Shown piece after piece: positions 1 through 5,961 of a stretch of DNA of 9,681 nt. The DNA comes from Clostridia bacterium (lineage in GTDB: Bacteria; Bacillota; Clostridia; Oscillospirales; CAG-272). The first letter of the stretch is position 1, and the number at the start of each line of letters is the position of its first letter. The notes under the pieces are model-generated. The model ran no database searches, had not been told where the DNA came from, and saw only the letters and a program-made list of their open reading frames with translations. The translations under genes and the position numbers were made by a program. The stretch spans positions 1-9,681 of the forward strand of contig CAAGJL010000175.1 of assembly GCA_900770145.1 (NCBI GenBank), written 5' to 3'.

Positions 1-18
1 CGTGTGCTCTTCCGATCT
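1..18 (+). other. Residual Illumina read-2 adapter (non-genomic)
   Basis: These 18 bases are identical to the 3' end of the standard Illumina TruSeq read-2 adapter, which ends GTGTGCTCTTCCGATCT. They are library sequence, not genome. Genomic sequence starts at about base 19, so any start codon using base 18 (a TTG at 18-20) is an artefact. Confidence 0.96.
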
Positions 19-329
19 TGGGCGGACACGAGCGTGATGCGGCGCGGGCGCAAAAGGAATTGGAGGCGCGCGGGGCGGAGGCAAAAGAGGAGAATGTGAT
101 GACGCGGCTTTCCGCACGGTTTGGTATGGCGTTCAACACCATGCTGGACTCCACCACCAGCCATATCGCCGAAATGATGATTGAGGGATCCAATATGGGT
201 ATCACCGATATGACCAAGCTCCTCAACAATTTTGAGGTGGGCAACGGGGACAGCGAAGCCGTGCGCCTGGCGCGCGAGGTCGTGCGGTTTGAGGAGCACA
301 ATCTGGAAATGCTGAAGCCCTACCTCTGA
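19..329 (+). CDS. Small helical hypothetical protein, 5'-truncated
   Basis: Only the last ~103 codons are present; the gene runs off the left edge into adapter sequence, so its true start is not visible. The visible part begins with a charged Glu/Ala/Lys-rich stretch that looks helical. It continues with a Met-rich segment (FGMAFNTMLDSTTSHIAEMM) and a GSNMGITDM segment, and ends HNLEMLKPYL. There is no signal peptide or membrane span in what can be seen. The pattern of Ser/Thr-xx-IA-xx-M, then GxNMGI, then an acidic helix and a final ...L resembles small (~130 aa) uncharacterised helical-bundle proteins common in Clostridia. That resemblance is from memory and no function is known to me. A separate sigma-A promoter starts 17 bases after the stop, so the next gene is transcribed on its own. 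No terminator hairpin is evident between them. Confidence 0.75.
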
Positions 330-345
330 AAAACAGAAAAAGCTA

Positions 346-375
346 TTGACAAACACTTCTTCACTATGGCATAAT
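346..375 (+). promoter_or_regulatory. Sigma-A-type promoter of the Gfo/Idh/MocA gene
   Basis: The -35 box is TTGACA (346-351), followed by an 18-base spacer and a -10 box CATAAT (370-375). A TG at 367-368 gives an extended -10 (TGG-CATAAT). The box order and spacing fit housekeeping sigma-A recognition. Transcription would start near 382, leaving a ~90-base leader before the ATG at 474. Confidence 0.8.
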
Positions 376-395
376 GGCATCAGGAAAACGGAAAG

Positions 396-450
396 CCGGA
401 GCCTGCCTGAAACGGGTCCGGATGTGCGGTTGTTCCGGGCATGACAGGCT
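396..450 (+). other. Possible structured 5' leader
   Basis: The untranslated leader contains nested inverted repeats. CCGGA (418-422) can pair with TCCGG (434-438) across an 11-base loop, and AGCCTG (400-405) can pair with CAGGCT (445-450) outside it. I do not recognise a known riboswitch class. The pairing is short and may be chance in GC-rich sequence, but the leader is longer than the ~16 bases in front of the next gene. Confidence 0.25.
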
Positions 451-460
451 ACCTTGATGT

Positions 461-467
461 GGAGGTG
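461..467 (+). promoter_or_regulatory. Ribosome binding site that fixes the start at 474
   Basis: GGAGGTG lies 6 bases before the ATG at 474. The upstream in-frame ATG at 441 has no comparable site and would add 11 residues before the conserved KVGVI strand, so 474 is preferred. Confidence 0.8.
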
Positions 468-473
468 TTTGCA

Positions 474-1478
474 ATGGAGAAAAAATTCAAAGTCGGCGTG
501 ATTTCCTGCAGCGAAATGGCGGAAGGGCATATGCGCGGGGTTGTGAGCAACCCGGAGGCGAAGCTGACTGCCATTTGTGATGTGGATATCGAAAAAATGC
601 AGGCAGTTGCCGGGCGTTTCCCCGGTGTGCGGCAGTTTACCGACTACCGGGAGCTGTTGAAGACAGATGTGGACATTGTGATTATCGTCACTCCTGACCA
701 GTTGCACCGGGAGATGGCAATTGCCGCGCTGGATGCGGGAAAGCACGTGCTGTGCGAGAAACCGCTGGCATTGACGAGCGAGGATTGCCGCGCGATTGTG
801 GAAGCGGCGGAAAAATCCGATAAAAAGTTTATGGTGGGGCAGATCTGCCGGTACACCCCCGGTTTTGTGGCGGCGAAAGAACTGATTGACGCGGGCAAAA
901 TCGGCGATCTTGTGTTTGTGGAATCCGAATACGCGCACGATTATAAAAATATTTACGAGGCGGCAAAGGGCACCTGGCGCAATGACCCGCTGCGCAACGG
1001 CGTTGTCGGCGGGGGGTGCCACGCAATTGACCTGTTGCGTTGGGTTGCAGGAGACGCCCTGGAGGTCACCGCGTATGCCAACCGCAAAATCATGCCGAAC
1101 CTGCCGTATGATGACAATACGGTGGCGATTCTGAAATTCCCGAACAACGTAATCGGCAAGGTTTTTGTGTCGGTCAGCTGCAAGCGCCCCTATACCATGC
1201 GTTCCGTGTTTTACGGTACCAAGGGCACCATTGTGACCGATAACACCAGTGACCATTTTTCCTGGTGGCATGAAAATGAGGAGGGCAAACTGACGGAGGA
1301 AACCGTGCCCGTGCCGGTGAACAATCACAATGCCGCAGGGGAGTTTGCGGAGCTCTGCCACATCATCCGTGAGAATCTTCCGGTGAAAACCACTGCGCTG
1401 GAGGGTACCAAAACGGTAGAGACCGCGCTTGCCATCGTCCGCTCCGCCGACCTCGGCGGGCAAAAAATCACCCTTTGA
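474..1478 (+). CDS. Gfo/Idh/MocA family oxidoreductase with atypical nucleotide-binding loop
   Basis: A 334-residue protein with the two-domain layout of the Gfo/Idh/MocA family (NAD(P)-dependent oxidation or reduction of sugars, inositols and related compounds, cytoplasmic). Residues ~5-120 form a Rossmann domain: strand KVGVI (6-10), acidic end of beta-2 in CDVD (35-38), and the family EKP motif (E95-K96-P97), whose Lys is the usual catalytic residue. The C-terminal substrate domain holds GGGCHAIDLLRW, with H183 at the usual catalytic His position and D186 after it. Oddity: the first loop reads S11-C-S13-E-M-A16 where the family has G-x-G-x-x-A, so both glycines are serines. This could weaken or alter cofactor binding, or the cofactor may be tightly bound; this cannot be told from sequence. 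The gene has its own promoter, leader, GGAGGTG site and terminator, so it looks monocistronic. The substrate is unknown. Confidence 0.9.
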   Translation: MEKKFKVGVISCSEMAEGHMRGVVSNPEAKLTAICDVDIEKMQAVAGRFPGVRQFTDYRELLKTDVDIVIIVTPDQLHREMAIAALDAGKHVLCEKPLALTSEDCRAIVEAAEKSDKKFMVGQICRYTPGFVAAKELIDAGKIGDLVFVESEYAHDYKNIYEAAKGTWRNDPLRNGVVGGGCHAIDLLRWVAGDALEVTAYANRKIMPNLPYDDNTVAILKFPNNVIGKVFVSVSCKRPYTMRSVFYGTKGTIVTDNTSDHFSWWHENEEGKLTEETVPVPVNNHNAAGEFAELCHIIRENLPVKTTALEGTKTVETALAIVRSADLGGQKITL

Positions 1479-1489
1479 CAACCTCAGGC

Positions 1490-1524
1490 AAAAGCCGACC
1501 GCGTTTTGGGCGCGGTCGGCTTTT
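1490..1524 (+). terminator. Intrinsic terminator after the oxidoreductase gene
   Basis: A perfect 14-bp stem (1490-1503 with 1511-1524) around a 7-base loop. The GC core GCCGACCGCG is flanked by A4 on the left and T4 on the right. It starts 11 bases after the stop codon. The A and T tracts would allow it to work on either strand. Confidence 0.92.
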
Positions 1525-1656
1525 GTTGCGGCAAGATCTTCATAGGCGGCGGTTGCCGCACGGAGGCAACTCCTGTCCGCCCGCTGCAACGACTTCCGCC
1601 CGATCACCGATGCGCAGGTTCTTCTGAGCCACAAAAATCTTTTCCCCGCCCACCTG

Positions 1657-1685
1657 TTGAAAAACCCGCCCGCATATGATAAAAT
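1657..1685 (+). promoter_or_regulatory. Sigma-A-type promoter of the Mrr-like gene
   Basis: The -35 box is TTGAAA (1657-1662), followed by a 17-base spacer and a -10 box TAAAAT (1680-1685), with TG at 1677-1678 (extended -10). The predicted start of transcription near 1692 falls just before the ribosome binding site. This rules out the TTG at 1657 as a start codon, because it is part of the -35 box. Confidence 0.78.
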
Positions 1686-1694
1686 AAAACCGTT

Positions 1695-1700
1695 GGGAGG
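1695..1700 (+). promoter_or_regulatory. Ribosome binding site that fixes the start at 1708
   Basis: GGGAGG precedes three nearby in-frame ATGs at 1702, 1708 and 1714. The spacings are 1, 7 and 13 bases, so 1708 is the only well-placed one. Confidence 0.75.
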
Positions 1701-1707
1701 GATGCGT

Positions 1708-2712
1708 ATGCAAATGACGACCGAATTGCGAAAAAAGATCACAGAGTGCCTGACGGAGTGCCTTGCCGAAAACCCCGGTATCGGGCGGGAGGCACTGACC
1801 GAAAAAACGCTTGCAGGGCTATCCCTTGGCGCAAGGGCATTGAAAGACACTTCTCCCGCCGGGAGGGCAAACCTTTACCGCTCCTACATCGGTACCGTGC
1901 TCACGGAACTGACGGTAGAGGGCAAGGTCAGGCGCGTGGGCAAGGGGTATTTCCTTACCGGAGAAGGGTTGGTGATCGTGCGGGCGGCGGAGTGCCGGGC
2001 GCCGATCCTGTTATTGCTTTCCGCGCGCCCGATGCGCAAGAGCGAGATTTTTGAGGCGCTTGCCAAACATTTCGGCACCGATCGGACCAAAACCGAAAAG
2101 GACGACGGCATTTTGCGTTCCTCCGCCGGCAGTGCTCTGGCAGATCTGACCCACACCGGGGTGGTGGAAGCGGAAAACGGCGTGTATCGGATGCGGGTCA
2201 AGCCCCTGCGGAAAAACGACAAGGCGCCATTGCCGCGCGAGGCGTTTGAACAATTGTTTTTTGCACGCCTGCACGAGCGGGGCGGCGCGTTTTTCGAGGA
2301 ATTCCTGGCGGGACTGTTGGAAAAATACTATCGTATGACCGGGCGGGAGGTGCTCTCGCTGGACGTGACCGGTGGCAGTGAAGACGGCGGCGTGGATATT
2401 GTGTTGGAAACACGTGACGGCCTCGGCTTTTGCGACCGTGTGATGGTGCAGGCAAAGTGCAGGGAGACCGCCCCTGTCACCGAAAAGGAAGTGCGTGAGT
2501 TTTTCGGCGCCATGACGGCGCAGGGTGGCACGCGCGGCATTTTTGCAACCACCTCCTCCTTTCATCCGGGTGCGACCAAACTGTTGAACTCCATTCCGCA
2601 CTGCGTAGGGATTGACCGGGAGAAAATCTTCGGGATTGCGGATGAGACGTCATACGGGTTAAAAAAGACCAAAAACGGCTATACGCTGGATCCCACCATT
2701 TTCGGTGTGTGA
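1708..2712 (+). CDS. Mrr-like type IV restriction endonuclease
   Basis: A 334-residue protein, close to the size of E. coli Mrr. The C-terminal third is an Mrr-type PD-(D/E)XK nuclease domain: a helix FFEEFLAGLLEKYYRMTG (195-212), GGSEDGGVDIV with catalytic D230, and the Q-x-K motif Q248-A-K250 in VMVQAKC. The conserved final core segment is GGTRGIFATTSSFHPGA (273-289). The N-terminal half appears to be two winged-helix units in tandem, each ending in the same pattern: LTELTVEGKVRRVGKGYFLT (65-84) and LADLTHTGVVEAENGVYRM (144-162). In this family the N-terminal region binds DNA and the enzyme cuts modified (methylated) DNA; the exact target here is not predictable. No methyltransferase or specificity subunit is adjacent, consistent with a solitary type IV defence enzyme. 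It has its own promoter and terminator. All nuclease residues I can name are present, so it looks intact. Confidence 0.9.
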   Translation: MQMTTELRKKITECLTECLAENPGIGREALTEKTLAGLSLGARALKDTSPAGRANLYRSYIGTVLTELTVEGKVRRVGKGYFLTGEGLVIVRAAECRAPILLLLSARPMRKSEIFEALAKHFGTDRTKTEKDDGILRSSAGSALADLTHTGVVEAENGVYRMRVKPLRKNDKAPLPREAFEQLFFARLHERGGAFFEEFLAGLLEKYYRMTGREVLSLDVTGGSEDGGVDIVLETRDGLGFCDRVMVQAKCRETAPVTEKEVREFFGAMTAQGGTRGIFATTSSFHPGATKLLNSIPHCVGIDREKIFGIADETSYGLKKTKNGYTLDPTIFGV

Positions 2713-2751
2713 CGGCAATCGCCGACGGGAGGGAAGCGGATCCGTCACACA
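2706..2751 (+). repeat. 10-bp inverted repeat straddling the nuclease stop codon
   Basis: TGTGTGACGG (2706-2715) and its exact reverse complement CCGTCACACA (2742-2751) are separated by 26 bases. The left arm contains the TGA stop (2710-2712). The spacer holds a small CGGC-AATC-GCCG hairpin (2713-2724), and an 8-bp palindrome CGGATCCG (2737-2744) overlaps the right arm. In RNA this would form a stem at the end of the message just before the main terminator. Confidence 0.6.
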
Positions 2752-2759
2752 GGGATTTC

Positions 2760-2806
2760 AAAAGCGTATATGGGTTGCCGCATTGCGGCAACCCATATAC
2801 GCTTTT
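2760..2806 (+). terminator. Very long-stem bidirectional terminator
   Basis: A perfect 22-bp stem (2760-2781 with 2785-2806) around a 3-base loop, with A4 on the left and T6 on the right. It serves as terminator for the Mrr-like gene. Because it is symmetric, it could also stop the minus-strand operon reading through from 3167. Stems this long are unusual for simple terminators. The outer TTTCA/TGAAA bases extend the symmetry further with a two-base bulge. Confidence 0.85.
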
Positions 2807-2864
2807 TTGAAACATTTTTCCAAGCAGCGCACTTTCTGATTTGTTTGCCCGCCGCAGGCGCGCG

Positions 2865-2896
2865 AAGAGGGGGCTTTTTGGAAAAAGCCCCCTCTT
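2865..2896 (+). repeat. Long palindrome (15-bp arms)
   Basis: AAGAGGGGGCTTTTT (2865-2879) is followed by GG and then the exact reverse complement (2882-2896). No T tract follows on the plus strand and none on the minus strand, so it is a poor terminator. With its flank (CCCGCAAAAACTTTTGGG, 2902-2919) it resembles dispersed intergenic repeats I associate with gut Clostridia. That link is from memory and needs a search. Apart from this palindrome, the hairpin at 2760 and the 65-bp repeats, I see no gene in 2713-3166. Confidence 0.6.
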
Positions 2897-2930
2897 AAAC
2901 TCCCGCAAAAACTTTTGGGCAACCGTCGCC

Positions 2931-3190
2931 GGGATGTCGGGCGAGCGCACCCAAAGTGACGTATCAGCCTATTCGCCCCACCGCAAGGCGGCGCCGGGAT
3001 GTCGGGCGAGCGCATCCAAAGTGACGTATCAGCCTATTCGCCCCGCCGCAAGGCGGCGCCGGGATGTCGGGCGAGCGCACCCAAAGTGACGTATCAGCCT
3101 ATTCGCCCCGCCGCAAGGCGGCGCCGGGATGTCGGGCGAGCGCACTCAAAGTTGCGCGCCAGCCTATTAGCCGCACCGCAAAAAGGTAAG
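2931..3190 (+). repeat. 65-bp tandem repeat, four units, last one diverged
   Basis: Unit starts (GGGATGTCGG) recur at 2931, 2996, 3061 and 3126, exactly 65 bases apart. Units 1-3 are nearly identical, with differences such as CACCC/CATCC and CCACC/CCGCC. Unit 4 (3126-3190) is clearly diverged after its first ~25 bases. Each of units 2 and 3 carries a CCGCC-GCAA-GGCGG hairpin with a GNRA-type loop; unit 1 has a mismatch in this stem. All carry TGACGTATCA or a decayed version. Because 65 is not a multiple of 3, the repeat is not a coding repeat, and reading frames across it are spurious. The fourth unit overlaps the last codons and stop of the minus-strand isomerase gene. Confidence 0.92.
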
Positions 3191-4006
3191 TGCCGCGCGG
3201 ATGTCGCCCACGGGATCTGCGCCGGTTTCGCGCTCTACGGTCAGATAGCCGTGATAGCCGATTTCCCGTAATGCCGCAAGATAAGCGGGAAAATCCACCG
3301 CCCCCTCCCCGACCGGGGTCTCCCTGAAATAATCGGCAACATTCAGCGCCTGAATGCCGCCTCTGGCGAAGTGGTCGTAGATGATTTTCGGGTCGGTTTT
3401 TTTCAGCATGATCCCGTCCTTGATATGCGTATGGACAATATAGCGCCGCAGGGTTCTGACCGCCGCCACCGGGTCGTCTCCCGTCACCATCACCAGATTG
3501 GCGGGGTCAAGATTGACCCCCACGCCGCCCTCGGTGGCGTCCAAAAAGTCTTTCAGCCGCGATGCGGGTTCCGGCCCTGTTTCCACCGCAAGCGTAACGC
3601 CGTTTGCGGCGGCGTATCTGCCGCATTCGGCAAGGGCAGCCCTCAGATTCTGCCAAACGGGGTCGTTTTTCTCCGCCGGAATCACGCCGATATGCGTGGT
3701 AACCACCGGCGCGCCGAACTCCGCGGCAAGATCAATAATCCGCTTGGTTTTTGCGATTCTTTCAGGGTTGTCGCGGGCGATTTCAAATCCGAACCCGCCG
3801 AGATCCCCGCAAAGTGCCGATACCGACAGACGGTAGCGCTGCAACAGCTTGCGGTATTCCTCTTTTTTCTCCTTTGTCAGCGTCTCGGGCGAAAACTCTC
3901 CGGTGGTGGCGTAAATCTGCACGCCGTCACACCCGAGACCTGCGGCAAGGGGAATGCTGTCGGCAAGTGTTTTTTGAAAACAGTCGGTGATGACGCCCAG
4001 TTTCAT
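3167..4006 (-). CDS. Sugar phosphate isomerase/epimerase-type TIM-barrel protein
   Basis: A 279-residue protein of the xylose-isomerase-like TIM-barrel superfamily (AP endonuclease 2 fold, PF01261-type). These are cytoplasmic metal-dependent sugar isomerases, epimerases or keto-sugar lyases. The candidate metal or catalytic ligands are visible in order: H105 (VVTTHIG), E142 (AVETGPEP), D167 (NLDPANL), H192/H194 (VHTHIKDG) and E258 (LTVERETG). The late GEGAVDFPAYLAAL segment is typical of the family. The start at 4006 is chosen because AGGAGG (4014-4019) lies about 7 bases upstream; an upstream in-frame ATG at 4036 lies inside the previous gene and lacks support. Its ATG overlaps the TGA of the preceding gene (ATGA), implying translational coupling. 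It is the last gene of the three-gene operon. Its C-terminus FLRCG is encoded by the diverged fourth unit of the 65-bp repeat. The substrate is unknown. Confidence 0.9.
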   Translation of the reverse strand: MKLGVITDCFQKTLADSIPLAAGLGCDGVQIYATTGEFSPETLTKEKKEEYRKLLQRYRLSVSALCGDLGGFGFEIARDNPERIAKTKRIIDLAAEFGAPVVTTHIGVIPAEKNDPVWQNLRAALAECGRYAAANGVTLAVETGPEPASRLKDFLDATEGGVGVNLDPANLVMVTGDDPVAAVRTLRRYIVHTHIKDGIMLKKTDPKIIYDHFARGGIQALNVADYFRETPVGEGAVDFPAYLAALREIGYHGYLTVERETGADPVGDIRAALTFLRCG

Positions 4007-4854
4007 CGCGCGCCCTCCTGTAAAACCGTGATCCACTCTCCGCGGCTGTTCAGCGCCGCCTCACGCAGCGCCGCGATTTCAAGGGTCTCTGCCGGGTCAA
4101 ACGAGGGCGCCCGCTCTTTCCAGAAGCGGCAGATATCCGAAATCAGCGCATAAAAATATTCGGAGCGGACGGACTTGTGCAGATGTGTGCCGTCCGCGGT
4201 CTCCACTTCTGCCGAAAATTCCGCTTTTGGCGCAAACACCACCGTGGCAAAACGTCCGCCCGTCCATTCGGCGCGCACCAGGTACTGCCCGCCCTGCCGC
4301 TCGGTGCGCACGCGGAGCGCCCCTGCGCCAAGCAGTTTCACTGCCATTTCCAGCAGGTGAATCAGATACTCGGCAAAATCGCTCCCGCCCCCGGTCACAA
4401 TCACATTTCCGGCATGCGCAATCCCGTCCAGCTCCGTGGCAAAGCGCAGCGCAGAGGAGGAAAAAACCGGCGTGTTATATGCTTTTGCCAGCGCGAAAAT
4501 TGCGGTCGCCGTGGCAAAATCGGGGGCAAAGGTTTTGTCGATATAAGTGGGCTTGCCGTAAGGGAGAACGATTTTGGCATAAGCAAGATGTTTTTCGGGG
4601 TTGGACGGGGCAAGAATCATCAGCACGTCGCTTTTCTCGCACACTTCCGCCACACTGCCGCACGCCGCCGCGCCGAATTCCCGGCACCATTCCGCCGTGG
4701 TTTTGCCCGACCGGGGGGAAGCCTCCAACTCGCCATAGGCAAAGGCAATTTCAAAATCGGTGCCGTGCTCACTGTTATAACGTCGGAGCCACGCCGGGTA
4801 GTTTTCGGCGTGCCACTCGGCAAGATAATAATCAATCAATCCGATTTTCGTCAT
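4003..4854 (-). CDS. Degenerate Gfo/Idh/MocA-like protein (possible oxidoreductase partner)
   Basis: A 283-residue protein with the outline of a Gfo/Idh/MocA protein but weak motifs. The first strand KIGLI (3-7) is followed by D8-Y-Y-L-A-E-W-H in place of the glycine-rich G-x-G-x-x-A loop. The region VLMILAPSNPEKHLAYAKIVLPYGKPTYIDKTFA (78-110) matches the family's strand-helix-EKP segment, but EKP is replaced by D106-K107-T. H166 (EYLIHLLEM) may match the usual catalytic His. The protein is shorter than its two relatives here (334 and 354 aa). It may not bind nucleotide in the normal way, and could be a non-catalytic or substrate-binding partner of the upstream oxidoreductase; that is inference. 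The start at 4854 is supported by AAGGAGGT about 9 bases upstream and by the ATGA overlap with the preceding stop; it ends with a second ATGA overlap. Family membership is moderately sure, function unknown. Confidence 0.8.
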   Translation of the reverse strand: MTKIGLIDYYLAEWHAENYPAWLRRYNSEHGTDFEIAFAYGELEASPRSGKTTAEWCREFGAAACGSVAEVCEKSDVLMILAPSNPEKHLAYAKIVLPYGKPTYIDKTFAPDFATATAIFALAKAYNTPVFSSSALRFATELDGIAHAGNVIVTGGGSDFAEYLIHLLEMAVKLLGAGALRVRTERQGGQYLVRAEWTGGRFATVVFAPKAEFSAEVETADGTHLHKSVRSEYFYALISDICRFWKERAPSFDPAETLEIAALREAALNSRGEWITVLQEGAR

Positions 4855-5915
4855 CCGAGCGTGACCTCCTTGCCGGTATCTGCCGAGCGGTAAATCGCGT
4901 CCAACAGTTTTGCCGTTTCCAGTACCTCGGAAATATGACCTTTGTTTTTCATCCCGGTGCGCACGGATTCCAGAAACGCGCGATCCTCGCACAGGTACAT
5001 ATTTTCGCTTTCCATCTCCGGGGTTTTGCTTTCCAGGGTGGCGCCGTCGGTAAACGTAAACCCTTTGAGATACTCATACCGCGCCCCGCCTTTGTCACCG
5101 AGAATATCCACATACATCTGTTTCCGATCCAGATTTTCCGCCCAGGCGCCGTTGAAACTGATACTGGCTTTATCCGTGCGCACAAAACCGGTGATGTAGT
5201 CCTCCACGTCGTTGGTCCCGTGCAGGAGATCGGCGGTGTCCTCCGCCCACATCTTTTTGTAACGGTAGGCGGTGAGGTCCTTCGCCATTTCGCTGTAAGA
5301 AGCGCCCGAAACGGATTGTACCTTTGCCCCGCCGAGAAGGTACAGAATCAGGTCAAAAAAGTGTACGCCCCAATCGATCAGCACACCCCCGCCGGACTGC
5401 GCTTTGGTGGTAAATGCGCCGCCAAGACCGGGGATGGAGCGAAACTCGCAAAAAGAGCAGTTGACGTGATAGACCTTGCCGAATCGCCCGTCGGCAACCA
5501 TCTGCGCCAGTTTTTCCACGGGGGCAAAAAAGCGATTGCATACGCCGATGTTAAGAATTTTGCCGCATTCTTCCGCCTTTTGCGCCATTTTGAGGGAAAG
5601 CGGATAGTTTACGGTGATCGGCTTTTCACAAAAAACGTGTTTGCCCGCCGCCAGCGCCTCCATCGTAATCGTATAGTGCGCAAAATTCGGCGTCAGCACC
5701 CATACGGCTTCCACCTCGCCGTCTCTCAGCACGGTCTGATAATCGGTCACCGCGTGCTCGATAAAAGGATACTTTTCTTTTGCGGCAAGCGCCTTTTCGG
5801 GGATCAGATCGCACGCGTATTTAACCCGTACCTCCCCGATTTTCGCAAGGGCAGGGAAATGGGCGTTGTTCGCAATCCGCCCGCACCCGATCACGCCGAT
5901 ACAAATTTTTTTCAT
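4851..5915 (-). CDS. Gfo/Idh/MocA family oxidoreductase
   Basis: A 354-residue protein with full family motifs. It has the nucleotide-binding loop G10-C-G12-R-I-A15, the CEKP motif (E97-K98-P99) with the usual catalytic Lys, and GGGVLIDWGVHFFDLILYL with H185 and D181/D188 in the substrate domain. It should be a cytoplasmic NAD(P)-dependent dehydrogenase acting on a sugar, glycoside or polyol. The Asp in ACDLIP (C35-D36), at the end of the second strand, favours NAD, but this is a weak indicator. It is the first gene of the operon and lies divergent from the AraC-type regulator. GGAGGAAA sits 6 bases before the ATG at 5915; an upstream in-frame ATG at 5990 falls in the promoter region and is rejected. 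Its TGA overlaps the next gene's ATG. Compared with the 474-1478 protein, it keeps the canonical glycines, so the two are probably not interchangeable. Confidence 0.93.
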   Translation of the reverse strand: MKKICIGVIGCGRIANNAHFPALAKIGEVRVKYACDLIPEKALAAKEKYPFIEHAVTDYQTVLRDGEVEAVWVLTPNFAHYTITMEALAAGKHVFCEKPITVNYPLSLKMAQKAEECGKILNIGVCNRFFAPVEKLAQMVADGRFGKVYHVNCSFCEFRSIPGLGGAFTTKAQSGGGVLIDWGVHFFDLILYLLGGAKVQSVSGASYSEMAKDLTAYRYKKMWAEDTADLLHGTNDVEDYITGFVRTDKASISFNGAWAENLDRKQMYVDILGDKGGARYEYLKGFTFTDGATLESKTPEMESENMYLCEDRAFLESVRTGMKNKGHISEVLETAKLLDAIYRSADTGKEVTLG

Positions 5916-5961
5916 TTTTCTTTCCTCCGTTTGTCTGAATGGTGAAAGGATCCGCAGTTTT

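Noticed and set aside
441..473. An upstream ATG for the first oxidoreductase.
   Set aside because: There is no ribosome binding site in front of it, it adds 11 non-conserved residues, and GGAGGTG sits correctly before 474.
382..473. A riboswitch in the leader of the first oxidoreductase gene.
   Set aside because: Only short pairings are visible, with no recognisable conserved core and no terminator or anti-terminator arrangement.
1540..1653. A 37-codon minus-strand frame starting with GTG and containing GGEKIFVAQKNLRIGDRAEVV, which reads like a remnant of a real protein.
   Set aside because: It is too short, has no ribosome binding site, and I cannot match it to a family. It may be a decayed gene end, but the evidence is not enough to annotate.
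2931..3190. A CRISPR array.
   Set aside because: The units are contiguous 65-bp copies with no unique spacers between them, and no cas genes are present.
2841..3271. Overlapping plus-strand frames across the 65-bp repeats, giving Arg/Ala-rich repeated peptides.
   Set aside because: The period of 65 is not a multiple of 3, so each unit is read in a different frame. There is no ribosome binding site, and the far end overlaps a real gene on the other strand.
3167..4036. A longer start at 4036 for the TIM-barrel gene, and similarly at 4992 and 5990 for the two upstream genes.
   Set aside because: The longer forms of the two downstream genes would begin inside the preceding gene, and the one at 5990 inside the promoter region. 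None has a good ribosome binding site. The starts at 4006, 4854 and 5915 have AGGAGG-type sites, and the first two also have ATGA coupling.
4185..5945. A very long open frame on the plus strand (586 codons).
   Set aside because: It lies antisense to two well-supported Gfo/Idh/MocA-type genes with motifs, ribosome binding sites and coupled starts. It has no recognisable domain and is explained by GC-rich codon bias on the opposite strand.
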